Shown in pieces: positions 29,383 to 38,450 of a stretch of DNA of 64,000 nucleotides. The stretch is from Alphaproteobacteria bacterium. GTDB taxonomy: Bacteria > Pseudomonadota > Alphaproteobacteria > Micavibrionales > Micavibrionaceae. A model generated the notes under the pieces. It was not told where the DNA came from. It searched no databases and saw only the letters and a program-made list of their open reading frames with translations. The position numbers and the translations under genes were made by a program. Where the stretch lies: the NCBI GenBank assembly GCA_016125135.1, contig WGMJ01000018.1, positions 1-64,000 of the forward strand, given 5' to 3'. Positions within the stretch are counted from its first letter, which is position 1. Every line of letters starts with the position of its first letter.

Positions 29383-30111
29383 TTAATGGTGATGCGTACC
29401 CATACTATGCTTTTTCTCAGATACTTTATGATGCCCCTTATGGTTCATATGCTCCATACCATAAATAGGAGAAGCCTTCACCTTATCGGCGTCACCTTTA
29501 TATTGCCCGATTATCTCTTTCATCAGGCCGATTTCCTGTGACTGATCACGCAAAATATCCAGACACAACAAACGCAAATAACCATTTTCTGCATGCGGGT
29601 TATCCAGATATCCCTGCGCCATAACGAGCGCGCCCTCATGGTGAACAATCATGGCCTTGGCAAAAGCCACATCACGGGCTGAAACTTCACCATCATCATT
29701 CCATCGGTCAATAAACCCACCTGGCGCAGGCATTTTTACAAAACGCCATTTCTGTGCAAGCCCCTGCTTGGCAATAATCTCGTTCTCCCCTTTTGCATCC
29801 TTCAGCGTTTTTTCCAGATTATTCATCATATCAATTTCAAATTGCTGGTTATGAATGATGCCCTTCGCCAGCTTCTGCAAAATAAGGCTTGAAGCTTTTT
29901 TGCTGCCCAGATATTCGCGTGACATCGGCAAGGCTCCCTCATGGTGCGGGCGCATGCCTTTTATAAAATCAAGGTCAGCCTTTAAATTCTCGGCCTGTGG
30001 GCTGGCAATCCAGTAGTTCAGCGCAAACGGCTCATCGGAGTTATAACTTTTTTCCACTTCTGCAAGCGCAGGAAATGAAACAAACCACAATAAAAGCAAT
30101 AAACGTATCAT
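29383..30111 (-). CDS. Exported two-repeat DUF305 protein with His/Met-rich tail
   Basis: Periplasmic protein of 242 residues with a signal peptide (MIRLLLLLWFVSFPALA). Two ferritin-like DUF305 units are visible: FIKGMRPHHEGALPMSREYL and AKAMIVHHEGALVMAQGYL, each with the HHEGA metal-binding signature. The last 25 residues are rich in His and Met (MEHMNHKGHH, SMGTHHH), which suggests copper binding. DUF305 proteins are often linked to copper tolerance; no other copper gene is adjacent. Confidence 0.88.
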   Translation of the reverse strand: MIRLLLLLWFVSFPALAEVEKSYNSDEPFALNYWIASPQAENLKADLDFIKGMRPHHEGALPMSREYLGSKKASSLILQKLAKGIIHNQQFEIDMMNNLEKTLKDAKGENEIIAKQGLAQKWRFVKMPAPGGFIDRWNDDGEVSARDVAFAKAMIVHHEGALVMAQGYLDNPHAENGYLRLLCLDILRDQSQEIGLMKEIIGQYKGDADKVKASPIYGMEHMNHKGHHKVSEKKHSMGTHHH

Positions 30112-30183
30112 TCTTTAAATATAACACTTGTCACCAATAAAAATAGCCCTTGCGTCTGCAAAATTTTGCGGTAAATAGATGGC

Positions 30184-30525
30184 ATGACCTTTGTCGTAAC
30201 CGATGTTTGTATAATGTGTAAATACACTGACTGCGTAGAAGTATGTCCTGTCGACTGTTTCTACGAAGGCGAGAACATGCTGGTAATCAATCCCGATGAA
30301 TGCATCGATTGTGGCGTATGCGAGCCTGAATGCCCGATTGAAGCCATTGTGCCTGACAGCCATGAAAGTGCAGAAAAATTTTTAGATATAAATCGCCAAT
30401 ATTCTACTGGCCCTTGGCCTGTCATTACACGGCAAAAAGAGGCGCTCGCAACAGCCGACGAATATAAAACGATACACGACAAGTTTGAAAAATTCTTTTC
30501 ACCCAACGCCGGTGAAGGTGATTAA
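30184..30525 (+). CDS. fdxA: 7Fe ferredoxin FdxA
   Basis: Small electron carrier with one [3Fe-4S] and one [4Fe-4S] cluster, 113 residues. The N-terminal motif [21 protein letters not shown] and [16 protein letters not shown] are near-identical to the FdxA family. The C-terminal extension includes [11 protein letters not shown]. It converges on the Nudix operon with a 4-base overlap. Confidence 0.95.
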   Translation: MTFVVTDVCIMCKYTDCVEVCPVDCFYEGENMLVINPDECIDCGVCEPECPIEAIVPDSHESAEKFLDINRQYSTGPWPVITRQKEALATADEYKTIHDKFEKFFSPNAGEGD

Positions 30526-31715
30526 GCTGGCTTCGCAACAGGTGCGACTAACTGCTGTTTCGCCATAATTCTTTCATTTGTTGCATCTAAATGCGCTTCT
30601 GCGCTTTTAATATATTGTTCTATCTGCGCAACAATTTCTGGCTCGGCAGCAAGTTCAGGGTTCTTTGTTAGCACCGTTGCAAGGCTAAAAAGTAAGAACA
30701 AGCCTTGGCTCCCAAACATACGCTGCGAGTCAATATCAGCCAAATCATAAAGCTCTGGCTTGCCTATCTCGTCCGATCCATCCAGCGCGAGGTTGTGTTC
30801 TTTCAAAAGGCGATCGAGCGCATCCATATCAAACAAACCCGCATAAATATGCACGAAAATCTGGCGGCTACAGGCCCTGCCCGCACCTTTAGCAAGCGCC
30901 TCGTAAGAAGACGAGAGGCTTTCTTCTAATAGGTTTGAAAGTTTCGTAATAAATTCAGAGTCGCGATGTTTTAGTATCTCGAACTTGAACTCGGGCATTG
31001 CCGGCTCATTGAAAATAGAAACATCAAGGTCGTATTTATCGGCAATCGCCTGCAAATTTTCTGGGTGATCCTCGCGCTCATCGAAAGCCTGCTTAAGATC
31101 TTCCTCAATTTCAAAAGAACGGCTAACTGCCTCTTCAAAAAATTCGCGCATTTGTGAATAACGCGGCGTTTCACCCTTCCCCACAAAGCCGCCCAGCATC
31201 GTGAACACAAATATATCTTCGCCCGAAAGCGGTTTACGTTGGCCCAAAAGCAATTTTAACCGCTTGCCAATTTTTGCAAATCCTGCAAAATCCGCGCCTT
31301 CTGTTACAGGTGTCGGCTCACCCTTTTCGTTGTACCCTACGCCCATAATGCCGGGGCCTTCTGCGCCGTTTTTTGGCAGGCCCACATAACCATCTGCGGT
31401 TTTGATGACTTCATAAAAGTTGGAAACAACGCCGTTTATTCTCTCGGTGATGGTAAAGCGCTCGGGCCCCTCGGCCAGGAGCCGCTCATCCGACATGTTC
31501 CACGGCGCGTTGGCAATATTTGCAGGTACATCCCAAAAGGGCGGGTTATTTATATCGCGCGGCAAATGCGCAAATTGTTTGGGTACGCTCACAATCAGCG
31601 GGTTCGCAAGCGCCGCTTCAAGATCACGGCCCGTTTGTATCAAACGCGCAGCAAGGCTTTCCGCTAAAGCGTTTGGCGATGAAATATTGCCAAAGTCAGG
31701 CGTTAGATCTGTCAT
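30522..31715 (-). CDS. NUDT9-like Nudix protein, copy 1
   Basis: Protein of 397 residues. A Nudix box fits GX5EX7REUXEE: Gly 176, Glu 182, Arg 190, Glu 191, Glu 194, Glu 195; the trailing EEXGU glycine is missing. The preceding segment [20 protein letters not shown] and the late [15 protein letters not shown] then SQ..LFLLF parallel conserved blocks of the third gene in this operon. The likely reaction is hydrolysis of ADP-ribose or a related nucleotide, if active. Its ATG overlaps the stop of copy 2 as ATGA, so this is the last gene of the operon. No signal peptide. Confidence 0.7.
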   Translation of the reverse strand: MTDLTPDFGNISSPNALAESLAARLIQTGRDLEAALANPLIVSVPKQFAHLPRDINNPPFWDVPANIANAPWNMSDERLLAEGPERFTITERINGVVSNFYEVIKTADGYVGLPKNGAEGPGIMGVGYNEKGEPTPVTEGADFAGFAKIGKRLKLLLGQRKPLSGEDIFVFTMLGGFVGKGETPRYSQMREFFEEAVSRSFEIEEDLKQAFDEREDHPENLQAIADKYDLDVSIFNEPAMPEFKFEILKHRDSEFITKLSNLLEESLSSSYEALAKGAGRACSRQIFVHIYAGLFDMDALDRLLKEHNLALDGSDEIGKPELYDLADIDSQRMFGSQGLFLLFSLATVLTKNPELAAEPEIVAQIEQYIKSAEAHLDATNERIMAKQQLVAPVAKPA

Positions 31716-32551
31716 GGTTCTTGTCTCATACCTAATTCGGCTGAAAGATAGCCCGTAACAAGAAGTTTGGCACTACCTTGAAGCTCGGGTGAAGCACGCG
31801 CAATATCGTCTTTCCGCTCAAGCAGACTGGTATAAAAGCTTTCAGGCAACTGATTATCAACACCCGCCAGTTCAGTTGCCTGCACAAGCATTTCAGCATG
31901 GTCTTTAATACTAAATAAATTTGCGTTTGTAATTGTTGAGAGAAGCACCCAGCCAGCTCCTGCCGCATCATCACCGGCCTGAATCCCATCATGCACATTT
32001 TCTTCGACTATAATAATTGCAGCGGTTGATATTGCCGTGATGTCTCCTAATTCAACACCTTCCGCACGGTCGTTTCCATTTTTTACACGCACATCACCAG
32101 CAACGGGATGGCGATCAATTTTATATTTCGCTATTAGTTTGCCCTTTTTACTTTTTGCTTCTTCGGAACCTTCACGCTCTGCTGCAACTTCATCTGACTC
32201 GCCTTCGTCTTTACGGCCACCTGCAAAAGCGGCAAGCCCCATCCCAGGATCTTTCTTCCGCACAATAAGCTTCACGTAAGCTTGGCCATCATCATTAATA
32301 CTGATTTGAATTTGATCAACTGCTTTATGTTCGAATACTGAATGGCCTTTATACTCACCGATTTTGATTAAGGATGCACCATCAGAGTCAGCAACGCCAT
32401 TTTCAATGGCATGCCTCAACATTTTGCTAACGATTTTTAAATCTTCACCGTCAAGCATATCGTCTCCCGATGGATTGCCAGCCGTTGCATAAGTCTTAAG
32501 TTCGTTATTCTGACCAAAAGCCTGCTGAAGTAGCTTTGAAATCATTTGCAT
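31712..32551 (-). CDS. NUDT9-like Nudix protein, copy 2
   Basis: Protein of 279 residues. The Nudix box runs from Gly 112 (AGGRKDEGE) to Arg 126-Glu 127-Gly-Ser-Glu 130-Glu 131, complete for the metal-binding glutamates but with Gly in the usual hydrophobic position. Downstream, QAGDDAAGAGWVLLS then LFSIKDHAEML matches the AGDDA and SH blocks of NUDT9-type ADP-ribose pyrophosphatases. The N-terminal 60 residues are unlike the family. The ATG shares a base with the stop of copy 3 and an AGGAG lies 8 bases upstream within that gene. Confidence 0.7.
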   Translation of the reverse strand: MQMISKLLQQAFGQNNELKTYATAGNPSGDDMLDGEDLKIVSKMLRHAIENGVADSDGASLIKIGEYKGHSVFEHKAVDQIQISINDDGQAYVKLIVRKKDPGMGLAAFAGGRKDEGESDEVAAEREGSEEAKSKKGKLIAKYKIDRHPVAGDVRVKNGNDRAEGVELGDITAISTAAIIIVEENVHDGIQAGDDAAGAGWVLLSTITNANLFSIKDHAEMLVQATELAGVDNQLPESFYTSLLERKDDIARASPELQGSAKLLVTGYLSAELGMRQEP

Positions 32552-33861
32552 TACGGCACTCCTGGTGAAGGCTCAACTTTACTATGGACAAGCGGCAGCA
32601 AGAACCCCTCTTCCTCGAAATAACGCTCGATCGTTTGGTATTGTGCAACAATATCAGGCCCTGTATCTGCGTTTGTCAGCAAATCATACGCCGCAATAAT
32701 CGAGAAAATCATACCGTGGCTTGCAAACGCGCCCTTAACAAGCTTTGCATCAAGTGGAATTTCCTGAATAGAACTTGCATCATCCCCTGCTGCCCATTCA
32801 TACTTGAAAACGCCGTTACCGGAAACATCAAGCACTTCGCGCTGAAGATCTTCCGCCTCAATAACCTTCAGGCGCGTTTCAATCCAGGCTTTATCAGTCG
32901 TTCTGTTATCGCACTGGCATGGGCCTTGATATAAATATTCCTGCTCCGCATCCTGTAGATCGTTCTTCATCAAAAATTGTATCAAGCGTGGAAAAAATTC
33001 AGGGTCATGCTGCTTAACTTTCTCCACTTTTCTTTCAACAAGCGCCTGAACACGGAGTTCATCTGCCGCATGGGCATCAAGCTCACCGTCAATACCTGCC
33101 TCGCATTGGATAATTTCCAATATCGCGCGCTGTTTTGCCTCTTCTAACTCATCTTCATTTAGCGGCACGGAATTACTGATCATTTCCTCGAATAATTCCA
33201 TCGCCATGGCTTCATAAACCTGCTTGGGGCTTGAGTTAATGGAGCCATCGCGGTTAATTGTATATTTTTCGAAGCCACCGGCAACAGCAAACTGATGATT
33301 ATCATGCGCGCGTGTAATGGCTGTCACAAGCGAACGCACTTGCTTACCTGTTGCGGGGTCAATAGAAGTGCTTCTGATCGCAAGGTCAACGGCACGGTTT
33401 GGCCCGTAAAGGCCTAGCGTACCGCGGCCTGTTATACCTGTCCCATTCGCAAAAAACGGATTGATCGGCAGGCCATCTTTACCCAGCCCGTAAATAATCC
33501 CCGATAACGATGCACGTGCATCCCTATTCCAGATCTGTGGATTTTGTAAAACAGTGTCTGTTACATCGGCCCATGAAGCGCCTGCCATTTTTATATCTTC
33601 ATAAAAAGCCGGATTCTTTTTATCGCGTACGAGCGGTATTTCCTTTCCGCTTTCATCAGGCTGCGTGTATCTGAAGCCCACCTCAAGATTTTCAGCCTTG
33701 CGCATATCCATGATCTTCGCACCTTCAATAAGACGCGCGGCCAGCATTGCATGCGGATTACCCTCTGCAATTTCCTGCGCCAGCAATTTTTCAACATATT
33801 TAAAATCGCCCGGGTGCGCGCGTTGGGCGGCAAAAGCCGAAAAATCTGAGTTAATTTCCAT
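32551..33861 (-). CDS. NUDT9/TRPM2-type Nudix protein, copy 3
   Basis: Protein of 436 residues starting at the ATG at 33861. GITGRGTLGLYGPNRAVD at 142-159 is the signature upstream block of NUDT9 ADP-ribose pyrophosphatases. DNRTTDKAWIET at 318-329 matches the family DPRNTDNAWxET block. AGDDA (358-362) and ASH (380-382) complete the series. The Nudix helix is AMAMELFEE (Arg of REUXEE is Met, acidic residues kept), and a long insertion separates it from the GG strand at 195-196. Function: probable ADP-ribose binding or hydrolysis. It is the most family-like of the three. Confidence 0.75.
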   Translation of the reverse strand: MEINSDFSAFAAQRAHPGDFKYVEKLLAQEIAEGNPHAMLAARLIEGAKIMDMRKAENLEVGFRYTQPDESGKEIPLVRDKKNPAFYEDIKMAGASWADVTDTVLQNPQIWNRDARASLSGIIYGLGKDGLPINPFFANGTGITGRGTLGLYGPNRAVDLAIRSTSIDPATGKQVRSLVTAITRAHDNHQFAVAGGFEKYTINRDGSINSSPKQVYEAMAMELFEEMISNSVPLNEDELEEAKQRAILEIIQCEAGIDGELDAHAADELRVQALVERKVEKVKQHDPEFFPRLIQFLMKNDLQDAEQEYLYQGPCQCDNRTTDKAWIETRLKVIEAEDLQREVLDVSGNGVFKYEWAAGDDASSIQEIPLDAKLVKGAFASHGMIFSIIAAYDLLTNADTGPDIVAQYQTIERYFEEEGFLLPLVHSKVEPSPGVP

Positions 33862-33905
33862 ATTCAAGATGATATGCCAGATAAACCGCAATAACAAGTA
33901 TTATC

Positions 33906-34733
33906 TTAAGCCGGAACTTTTCCTTCTTTTTCAATGGCTTCAATATAGCGCCGAAGGTCCGACATCTCGTGGAATCGTACCTCCCCCTCGCCAACCCGTT
34001 TCAGGACTTCGCTCAGGTCCTTCTCCATATAGGCCATTATCTTGTCCAGTTCATCGCCCGGATATGGCTCCGAAACAACGTAAGAGAGCGAAAGCTCCAA
34101 GGTCTTTTGCTGGTAGGCAAACTTGAATGGCTCGGCCTTCAGTGTTTCTTTTACACGGTGCATAAAACGTGTACCACCATCCTGTGATGAATGGCTCAAG
34201 ATTGCATAAAAATTCAGACCATAGCCTTGAACGCCGAAATCGTATGGGCGCAGTGCTTTTTTAAAAGCGCCTGCCACACGCTGGCGGATACTCAAACGTG
34301 TCTCTGCCGACAACGTTTGCCCATTGCATATCAACCCGTTAACGCGCGCCATCACAAAGGCAAACGGAACATTATGGCGTGAGCGACGCTCCAGCTCATT
34401 CTCCAGCATTTCCATGAGCTTGGAGTGATGTCTTAATCCTGTTTGTTCATCAATGCCGTGCCGTGCCATGGTGTGGTCAAGCCAGAAAATCTGGATCTTC
34501 TCGAGGGCTTTGAATACCTCACCATCAATAGCTGTTTTTTTGTTTTCTTTTAATGCATTAATGTAATTTCTTAATTCAAGAATTGCATGTTGCAATTCGA
34601 TGTTTCGCGTCGGCCCAAGCGTATTCAGCTGCGCCATGTCATTTTGCCATGCCTGTAATGCTTCCTCCGGAAACTTGGGGGGAAGTTCACCGGACAGGAC
34701 AGATGAAAGCAATGACGGAAAATCCTGAGTCAT
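33906..34733 (-). CDS. Degenerate GGDEF-domain protein
   Basis: Protein of 275 residues beginning MTQDFPS. Residues about 95-250 follow the diguanylate-cyclase fold: DEQTGLRHHSKLMEMLENELERR (the DxLTGL start), PFAFVMARVNGL (first strand), and YDFGVQGYGLNFYAIL, where the GGDEF active-site turn should be. That turn reads GYGLN, so catalysis is not expected. The N-terminal 90 residues look helical. It lies 44 bases upstream of the NUDT9-like genes on the same strand and is probably the first gene of that operon, perhaps as a nucleotide sensor (inference). Confidence 0.65.
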   Translation of the reverse strand: MTQDFPSLLSSVLSGELPPKFPEEALQAWQNDMAQLNTLGPTRNIELQHAILELRNYINALKENKKTAIDGEVFKALEKIQIFWLDHTMARHGIDEQTGLRHHSKLMEMLENELERRSRHNVPFAFVMARVNGLICNGQTLSAETRLSIRQRVAGAFKKALRPYDFGVQGYGLNFYAILSHSSQDGGTRFMHRVKETLKAEPFKFAYQQKTLELSLSYVVSEPYPGDELDKIMAYMEKDLSEVLKRVGEGEVRFHEMSDLRRYIEAIEKEGKVPA

Positions 34734-34810
34734 CCCTCCCATTTTAGCGATTAAAGGTTGCTGAAACGTGACTTGATTAGGTAAATATTTATTGGCATAT
34801 TAAATAAAAA

Positions 34811-34830
34811 TGATTAAGGTTCTTTAATCA
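34811..34830. promoter_or_regulatory. Palindrome between divergent genes, possible operator
   Basis: TGATTAA at 34811-34817 and TTAATCA at 34824-34830 form a perfect inverted repeat with a 6-base spacer. It lies between the divergent GGDEF-like gene and the gene starting at 34850, so it is not a terminator for either. A repressor site or a leader hairpin are the two options; no matching regulator can be named. Confidence 0.35.
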
Positions 34831-34849
34831 ATTTTTAGAGGCCACAAAC

Positions 34850-35245
34850 ATGTCAAAACCTAGCGAATATATAGTACCCAATATAGACCAGTGTCTGGAC
34901 GCTGTGGGAGAAGCACACAAGCTTGATTCGCTCAAAGGTGCCCGCGCACAGGCCAGCTTTACATCTGTACAACTAACGCGCGCCTTTACCTGCTTTAGTG
35001 GCATGGCCGCCATTAACATTGGCGATGCAGTAAAATCACTTATAACTGAGCCAGAAACCGTAAATGCCTTAGCCAACATGAGCGCGACAGATACAATTGC
35101 TTTTATTACAGGTACCCTGCTTTCCACAATTGGGGGCCTCTCTATAATCTTCGCCGGTGCCAGAATGGGCGTAAGCCAATACAATGCCAGCAAAGGCAAT
35201 GTGGACAATACCATGCGCCGTAATTACATTGAAAACAATGTCTAA
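34850..35245 (+). CDS. Hypothetical membrane protein
   Basis: Unrecognised protein of 131 residues. Two hydrophobic segments are visible: about residues 43-62 (AFTCFSGMAAINIGDAV) and 85-105 (TIAFITGTLLSTIGGLSIIFAG). Both ends are hydrophilic, and the C-terminus is rich in Asn and Arg. It stands alone, divergent from the GGDEF-like gene, with a palindrome 20 bases before its start. No function can be given. Confidence 0.6.
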   Translation: MSKPSEYIVPNIDQCLDAVGEAHKLDSLKGARAQASFTSVQLTRAFTCFSGMAAINIGDAVKSLITEPETVNALANMSATDTIAFITGTLLSTIGGLSIIFAGARMGVSQYNASKGNVDNTMRRNYIENNV

Positions 35246-35261
35246 CTGGATATTTGAAATC

Positions 35262-35639
35262 TTAGCCTATCTTACATTCAATATTTCTATCAATTGACTG
35301 TCTTGGAGTCACTATCTCTACGCGCCCCCCTTGGCTAACATAAGCGATTTGCTCTTCGTCCGGTGCCGCTGGCATAGCTGTGTGTTCGAAGACTAGCCGC
35401 GCACAAGGGAATCGCTGGTCGCCCCTTGAAATATAGCCCGGAACCGTCGACATCACACCTTCAGCCGCCACAATATTTGCTTGTCCTGAAGTTGGCTGTC
35501 TAAAAACGATCTCTGCACCACCTGCATTATCAATGTAACTTCTATAATCATTATCATACGCTGCATCAGTAGCCACTGCTGCAATACAAACCCCTGCTAA
35601 AATAAACCCTGCACATCGAGCAACAGTTGTAAGTTTCAT
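35262..35639 (-). CDS. Hypothetical exported protein
   Basis: Unrecognised 125-residue protein. An N-terminal signal peptide is likely (MKLTTVARCAGFILAGVCIAA, cleavage near AVATDAA). The mature part of about 100 residues includes one cysteine pair (FPCARL and NIECKIG at the end) that could form a disulfide. It lies between two other unknown genes. No function can be given. Confidence 0.6.
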   Translation of the reverse strand: MKLTTVARCAGFILAGVCIAAVATDAAYDNDYRSYIDNAGGAEIVFRQPTSGQANIVAAEGVMSTVPGYISRGDQRFPCARLVFEHTAMPAAPDEEQIAYVSQGGRVEIVTPRQSIDRNIECKIG

Positions 35640-35674
35640 TTTTTGTCCCCTGTATAAGGATTGCCAAGAACTTC

Positions 35675-36253
35675 TTAGGCAAAAGAGACGCGCGGCATAC
35701 TTGCTCTTATGGCACCTAACTCACGTTGCACATTCCCCCAGAATGAGAGGCGATTTTGCATCATCCGGTCAATCTGCCTATCGATTGCGAATGAAACAGA
35801 TTTAGCAGCATGAACTGCCAAAGCCTGATCCCCATTTGAACGGCAAAGATCTGTTCTGTGATCTTTTCCAAACACCTTGGCTGTAAAACGTACTGGCAAG
35901 GCTTTCTGGTCAGCATTCATTAAGCCATCCAGCTCCTCTCCTAGCTCTACAAGCGCTTCACGCACTGCAAGCTTGAGCGCTGCATCATCTTTCTGCTTCA
36001 TCTCGTCAGAAATACGGATCTCTGCATCCATATGAATGCGATATTCAGGCTTTTCGGCCATGTTGCGTCTAGGGCTTTCGTTCGGCTTTTCGCGCATTGG
36101 CACTGCAACACATGGTTTTGCTGTAAAAGTTATTTCAGCACCATCAACTGCAAGCTTTCTCTCAAGAATAGCCTCGCCAAATCTGTCTTCTAAAAAATAT
36201 ACTGTCTCTTTAAATGCGCGACCAAGGTCAATATAACTACATTCCATACTCAT
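35675..36253 (-). CDS. Hypothetical protein
   Basis: Unrecognised protein of 192 residues. It is hydrophilic with no membrane segment or signal. The middle is charged and helical (AEIRISDEMKQKDDAALKLAVREALVELGEELDGLMNADQ), and the end has many Arg and Met. I start at the ATG at 36253, with GGAG seven bases upstream; a later ATG at 36247 is possible. It probably forms its own unit or leads the gene at 35262. Confidence 0.6.
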   Translation of the reverse strand: MSMECSYIDLGRAFKETVYFLEDRFGEAILERKLAVDGAEITFTAKPCVAVPMREKPNESPRRNMAEKPEYRIHMDAEIRISDEMKQKDDAALKLAVREALVELGEELDGLMNADQKALPVRFTAKVFGKDHRTDLCRSNGDQALAVHAAKSVSFAIDRQIDRMMQNRLSFWGNVQRELGAIRASMPRVSFA

Positions 36254-36329
36254 CACACCTCTCCTTATTATTTATGTTTGCTTTGGTATAGCTGATTTAT
36301 AACATTACGTCAAGTAAATGCACCGGCCC

Positions 36330-37568
36330 CTAGCCCTCCAGCCAGGATTTTCGCAGTTTTTCAATGGTTCCGCCCCTAATGGCCTCACGGATCTCGCGGA
36401 AAAGCTGCACCATGACCCGCATATTATGCTGACTGATAATCTGCAAAGCCAGCATCTCCTCGGCTTTCAGCAAATGGTGAATATAGGCGCGCGTATAAGG
36501 CACAGCATCTGAAAGCGGTGCCATGTCCTCGCGGTATTTTTCATTGCGCAAATTCAGGCGGCCTTTCTCGGCCCCCTTCTCAAGTGCCCAGCCATGGCGC
36601 GCAATACGTGTGGGGTGCACACAATCAAACGTATCAATCCCCATTTTCACACCGTGGAAAATATCATCGATAAAACCAACACCCAGCAAATGCACAGGGC
36701 GTTCGGATTTGATGCGCGGCAAACACCAGTCAATAATCTGCCACAGGCTTTGTTTACTATCGCCAAAACAGCCGCCAACCGCTGTTGCAAAGAACGGGCG
36801 GTCATTCGTCCAGTCAATGGATTCCATACGCAAATCTTCGTAAATACTGCCCTGAATAACACCATACATGGCCTGCATATCGGTTTCTTTGGCTTTTAAG
36901 GCATGCAACGATCGGTCGCCCCAGCGCGTACTCATGCGCATTGAATAGGCTGTATAATCATAGTCATGGTGCAGCGCTGTGCATTCATCCATCTGCACAA
37001 GCAAATCAGCGCCCAGCTTATGCTGGATATCAACCGACATTTCAGGCGTAAGTGATAAAGCTTGCCCGCCGCGATATGATTTAAAGACTGCGCCTTCCTC
37101 GGAAATTTTCACGGCGTTTTCATTGCCGAAATTACGTCCGCGTGATTGCAGCTCGTCTGCTTCCGTGCCCGCACCCATCGAGAATACCTGAAACCCGCCA
37201 CTGTCCGTAAACATCGGGCCGTCCCAATTCATGAATTTGTGAAGCCCGCCATGCTTGGCAATAATATCAACCGCGCCCAGAACATACATATGGTAGGTAT
37301 TCGCCAGAATAATATCGGCCCCCGCTTCTTTCGCCTGATGCGGGTGCAGATTCTTGAGAGAGCCCTTTGTGCCCGCATATATGTAATTAGGTGTTTCGAA
37401 GCTGCCATGCGGCGTTGTAAACGTGCCCACCCGCGCGCGTGAATCCTTGGCCTGCGCCGTCACAGTAAAGCCGAATTTCGGGTATGTCAGGCCTTCAGGC
37501 GCCCCTGGATTTTGGTGTGGTGCGAATCCTTTTTCTCGTCTAAACTTTTTAAGTGCCGGGTGCTTCAT
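36330..37568 (-). CDS. tgt: Queuine tRNA-ribosyltransferase lacking zinc cysteines
   Basis: Exchanges guanine 34 for a queuosine precursor in GUN-anticodon tRNAs. The 412 residues carry DSGGFQVFS (Asp 122), MDECT (Asp 194), the GVIQGS turn and GIDTFDCVHPTR with the presumed nucleophile Asp 312. The usual zinc site CxCxxC before RAYLRHL is absent: PLSDAVPYTRAYIHHL replaces it, while the later His (SQHN, His 381) remains. An N-terminal extension of about 30 residues precedes the usual start. It is divergent from the outer-membrane barrel gene. Function may be normal with a rebuilt fold, or altered. Confidence 0.88.
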   Translation of the reverse strand: MKHPALKKFRREKGFAPHQNPGAPEGLTYPKFGFTVTAQAKDSRARVGTFTTPHGSFETPNYIYAGTKGSLKNLHPHQAKEAGADIILANTYHMYVLGAVDIIAKHGGLHKFMNWDGPMFTDSGGFQVFSMGAGTEADELQSRGRNFGNENAVKISEEGAVFKSYRGGQALSLTPEMSVDIQHKLGADLLVQMDECTALHHDYDYTAYSMRMSTRWGDRSLHALKAKETDMQAMYGVIQGSIYEDLRMESIDWTNDRPFFATAVGGCFGDSKQSLWQIIDWCLPRIKSERPVHLLGVGFIDDIFHGVKMGIDTFDCVHPTRIARHGWALEKGAEKGRLNLRNEKYREDMAPLSDAVPYTRAYIHHLLKAEEMLALQIISQHNMRVMVQLFREIREAIRGGTIEKLRKSWLEG

Positions 37569-37612
37569 CCCGATTCTTCTACACTATTCTTCTTTATCAA
37601 GGAACCATTATT

Positions 37613-38326
37613 ATGAAATATGCAGCTCTTATGGCGACCTGCGCCAGCCTTGCTATCGTTTCACCAGCACTCGCCGGTGGTGGCGGCAAGGGCGAAGCCA
37701 ATATGCTTGATGATGCCCGCTTCATGAAAGTCGAGCCAGCGCCTATCGTCGCGCCAGTTGCGCCTACTCTGCCACCGCCTGTTATCGAGCGCACAATTAT
37801 GACTGAAAAAATTATCCGCGATAAATTCGCAGGCGCTTATCTCGGAGCAGCACTTGGTTATTCTTTCGGTGAAGTTGCTATCAATGTTGCCGGTGTTGAT
37901 CTTGATACCGATGTAAAAGGCATTAGCGGCAGTGCTTATGCCGGTTATACAATGCGTACACTCGGTGGTTACCTCGGTTTTGAAATTGCCCATGAATGGA
38001 GCGGTGCCGACGGTGACGTTGTTGCCGGCGTTACAATTGACCGCGACACAGCTTGGAGCCTCACAGTACGCCCTGGTTTTGCGATTGGTGAAAACACATT
38101 GGCCTACGGTATTTTAGGTTACAGCCGCGCCACTTACGAAGGGCTTGGTAGTGATGAAACCTTCGGTGGTGCTATCTTCGGTCTTGGTGCCGAGTTTGCA
38201 ACAGGCACGCCGCTGCGCGCACGTCTTGAATATACTTACACCGACTACAGCGAAGAAACTGTTGGCGGGGTAGACTTCGAACCGGTTGATAACGCTATTA
38301 GATTAGGCCTTCTCTACCGCTTCTAA
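37613..38326 (+). CDS. Outer-membrane beta-barrel protein, copy 1
   Basis: Protein of 237 residues with a signal peptide (MKYAALMATCASLAIVSPALA). A Pro-rich linker (VAPVAPTLPPPVIE) leads to an eight-strand OmpA-like barrel from about residue 75, beginning AGAYLGAALGYSFGE and ending with the classic aromatic C-terminus GLLYRF. The start ATG at 37613 has AAGGAA upstream. A related gene follows directly. Role is probably structural or surface-related; no ligand can be named. Confidence 0.85.
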   Translation: MKYAALMATCASLAIVSPALAGGGGKGEANMLDDARFMKVEPAPIVAPVAPTLPPPVIERTIMTEKIIRDKFAGAYLGAALGYSFGEVAINVAGVDLDTDVKGISGSAYAGYTMRTLGGYLGFEIAHEWSGADGDVVAGVTIDRDTAWSLTVRPGFAIGENTLAYGILGYSRATYEGLGSDETFGGAIFGLGAEFATGTPLRARLEYTYTDYSEETVGGVDFEPVDNAIRLGLLYRF

Positions 38327-38348
38327 CCTGTTGCATATATACAACAGG
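38327..38348 (+). terminator. Hairpin after the first barrel gene
   Basis: CCTGTTG (38327-38333) pairs with CAACAGG (38342-38348) around an 8-base loop, then T-rich TATTTTCT. It begins three bases after the stop codon. Probably a weak terminator or attenuator between the two barrel genes. Confidence 0.5.
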
Positions 38349-38450
38349 TATTTTCTATCTTCCCCCCCGCCCTATTAAAACAGGAACAATCGCGCTCTCC
38401 TGACGTTGTCCCCTTGTCTGTTAGTTAAACAAACTACAAAGGAACAGGTC

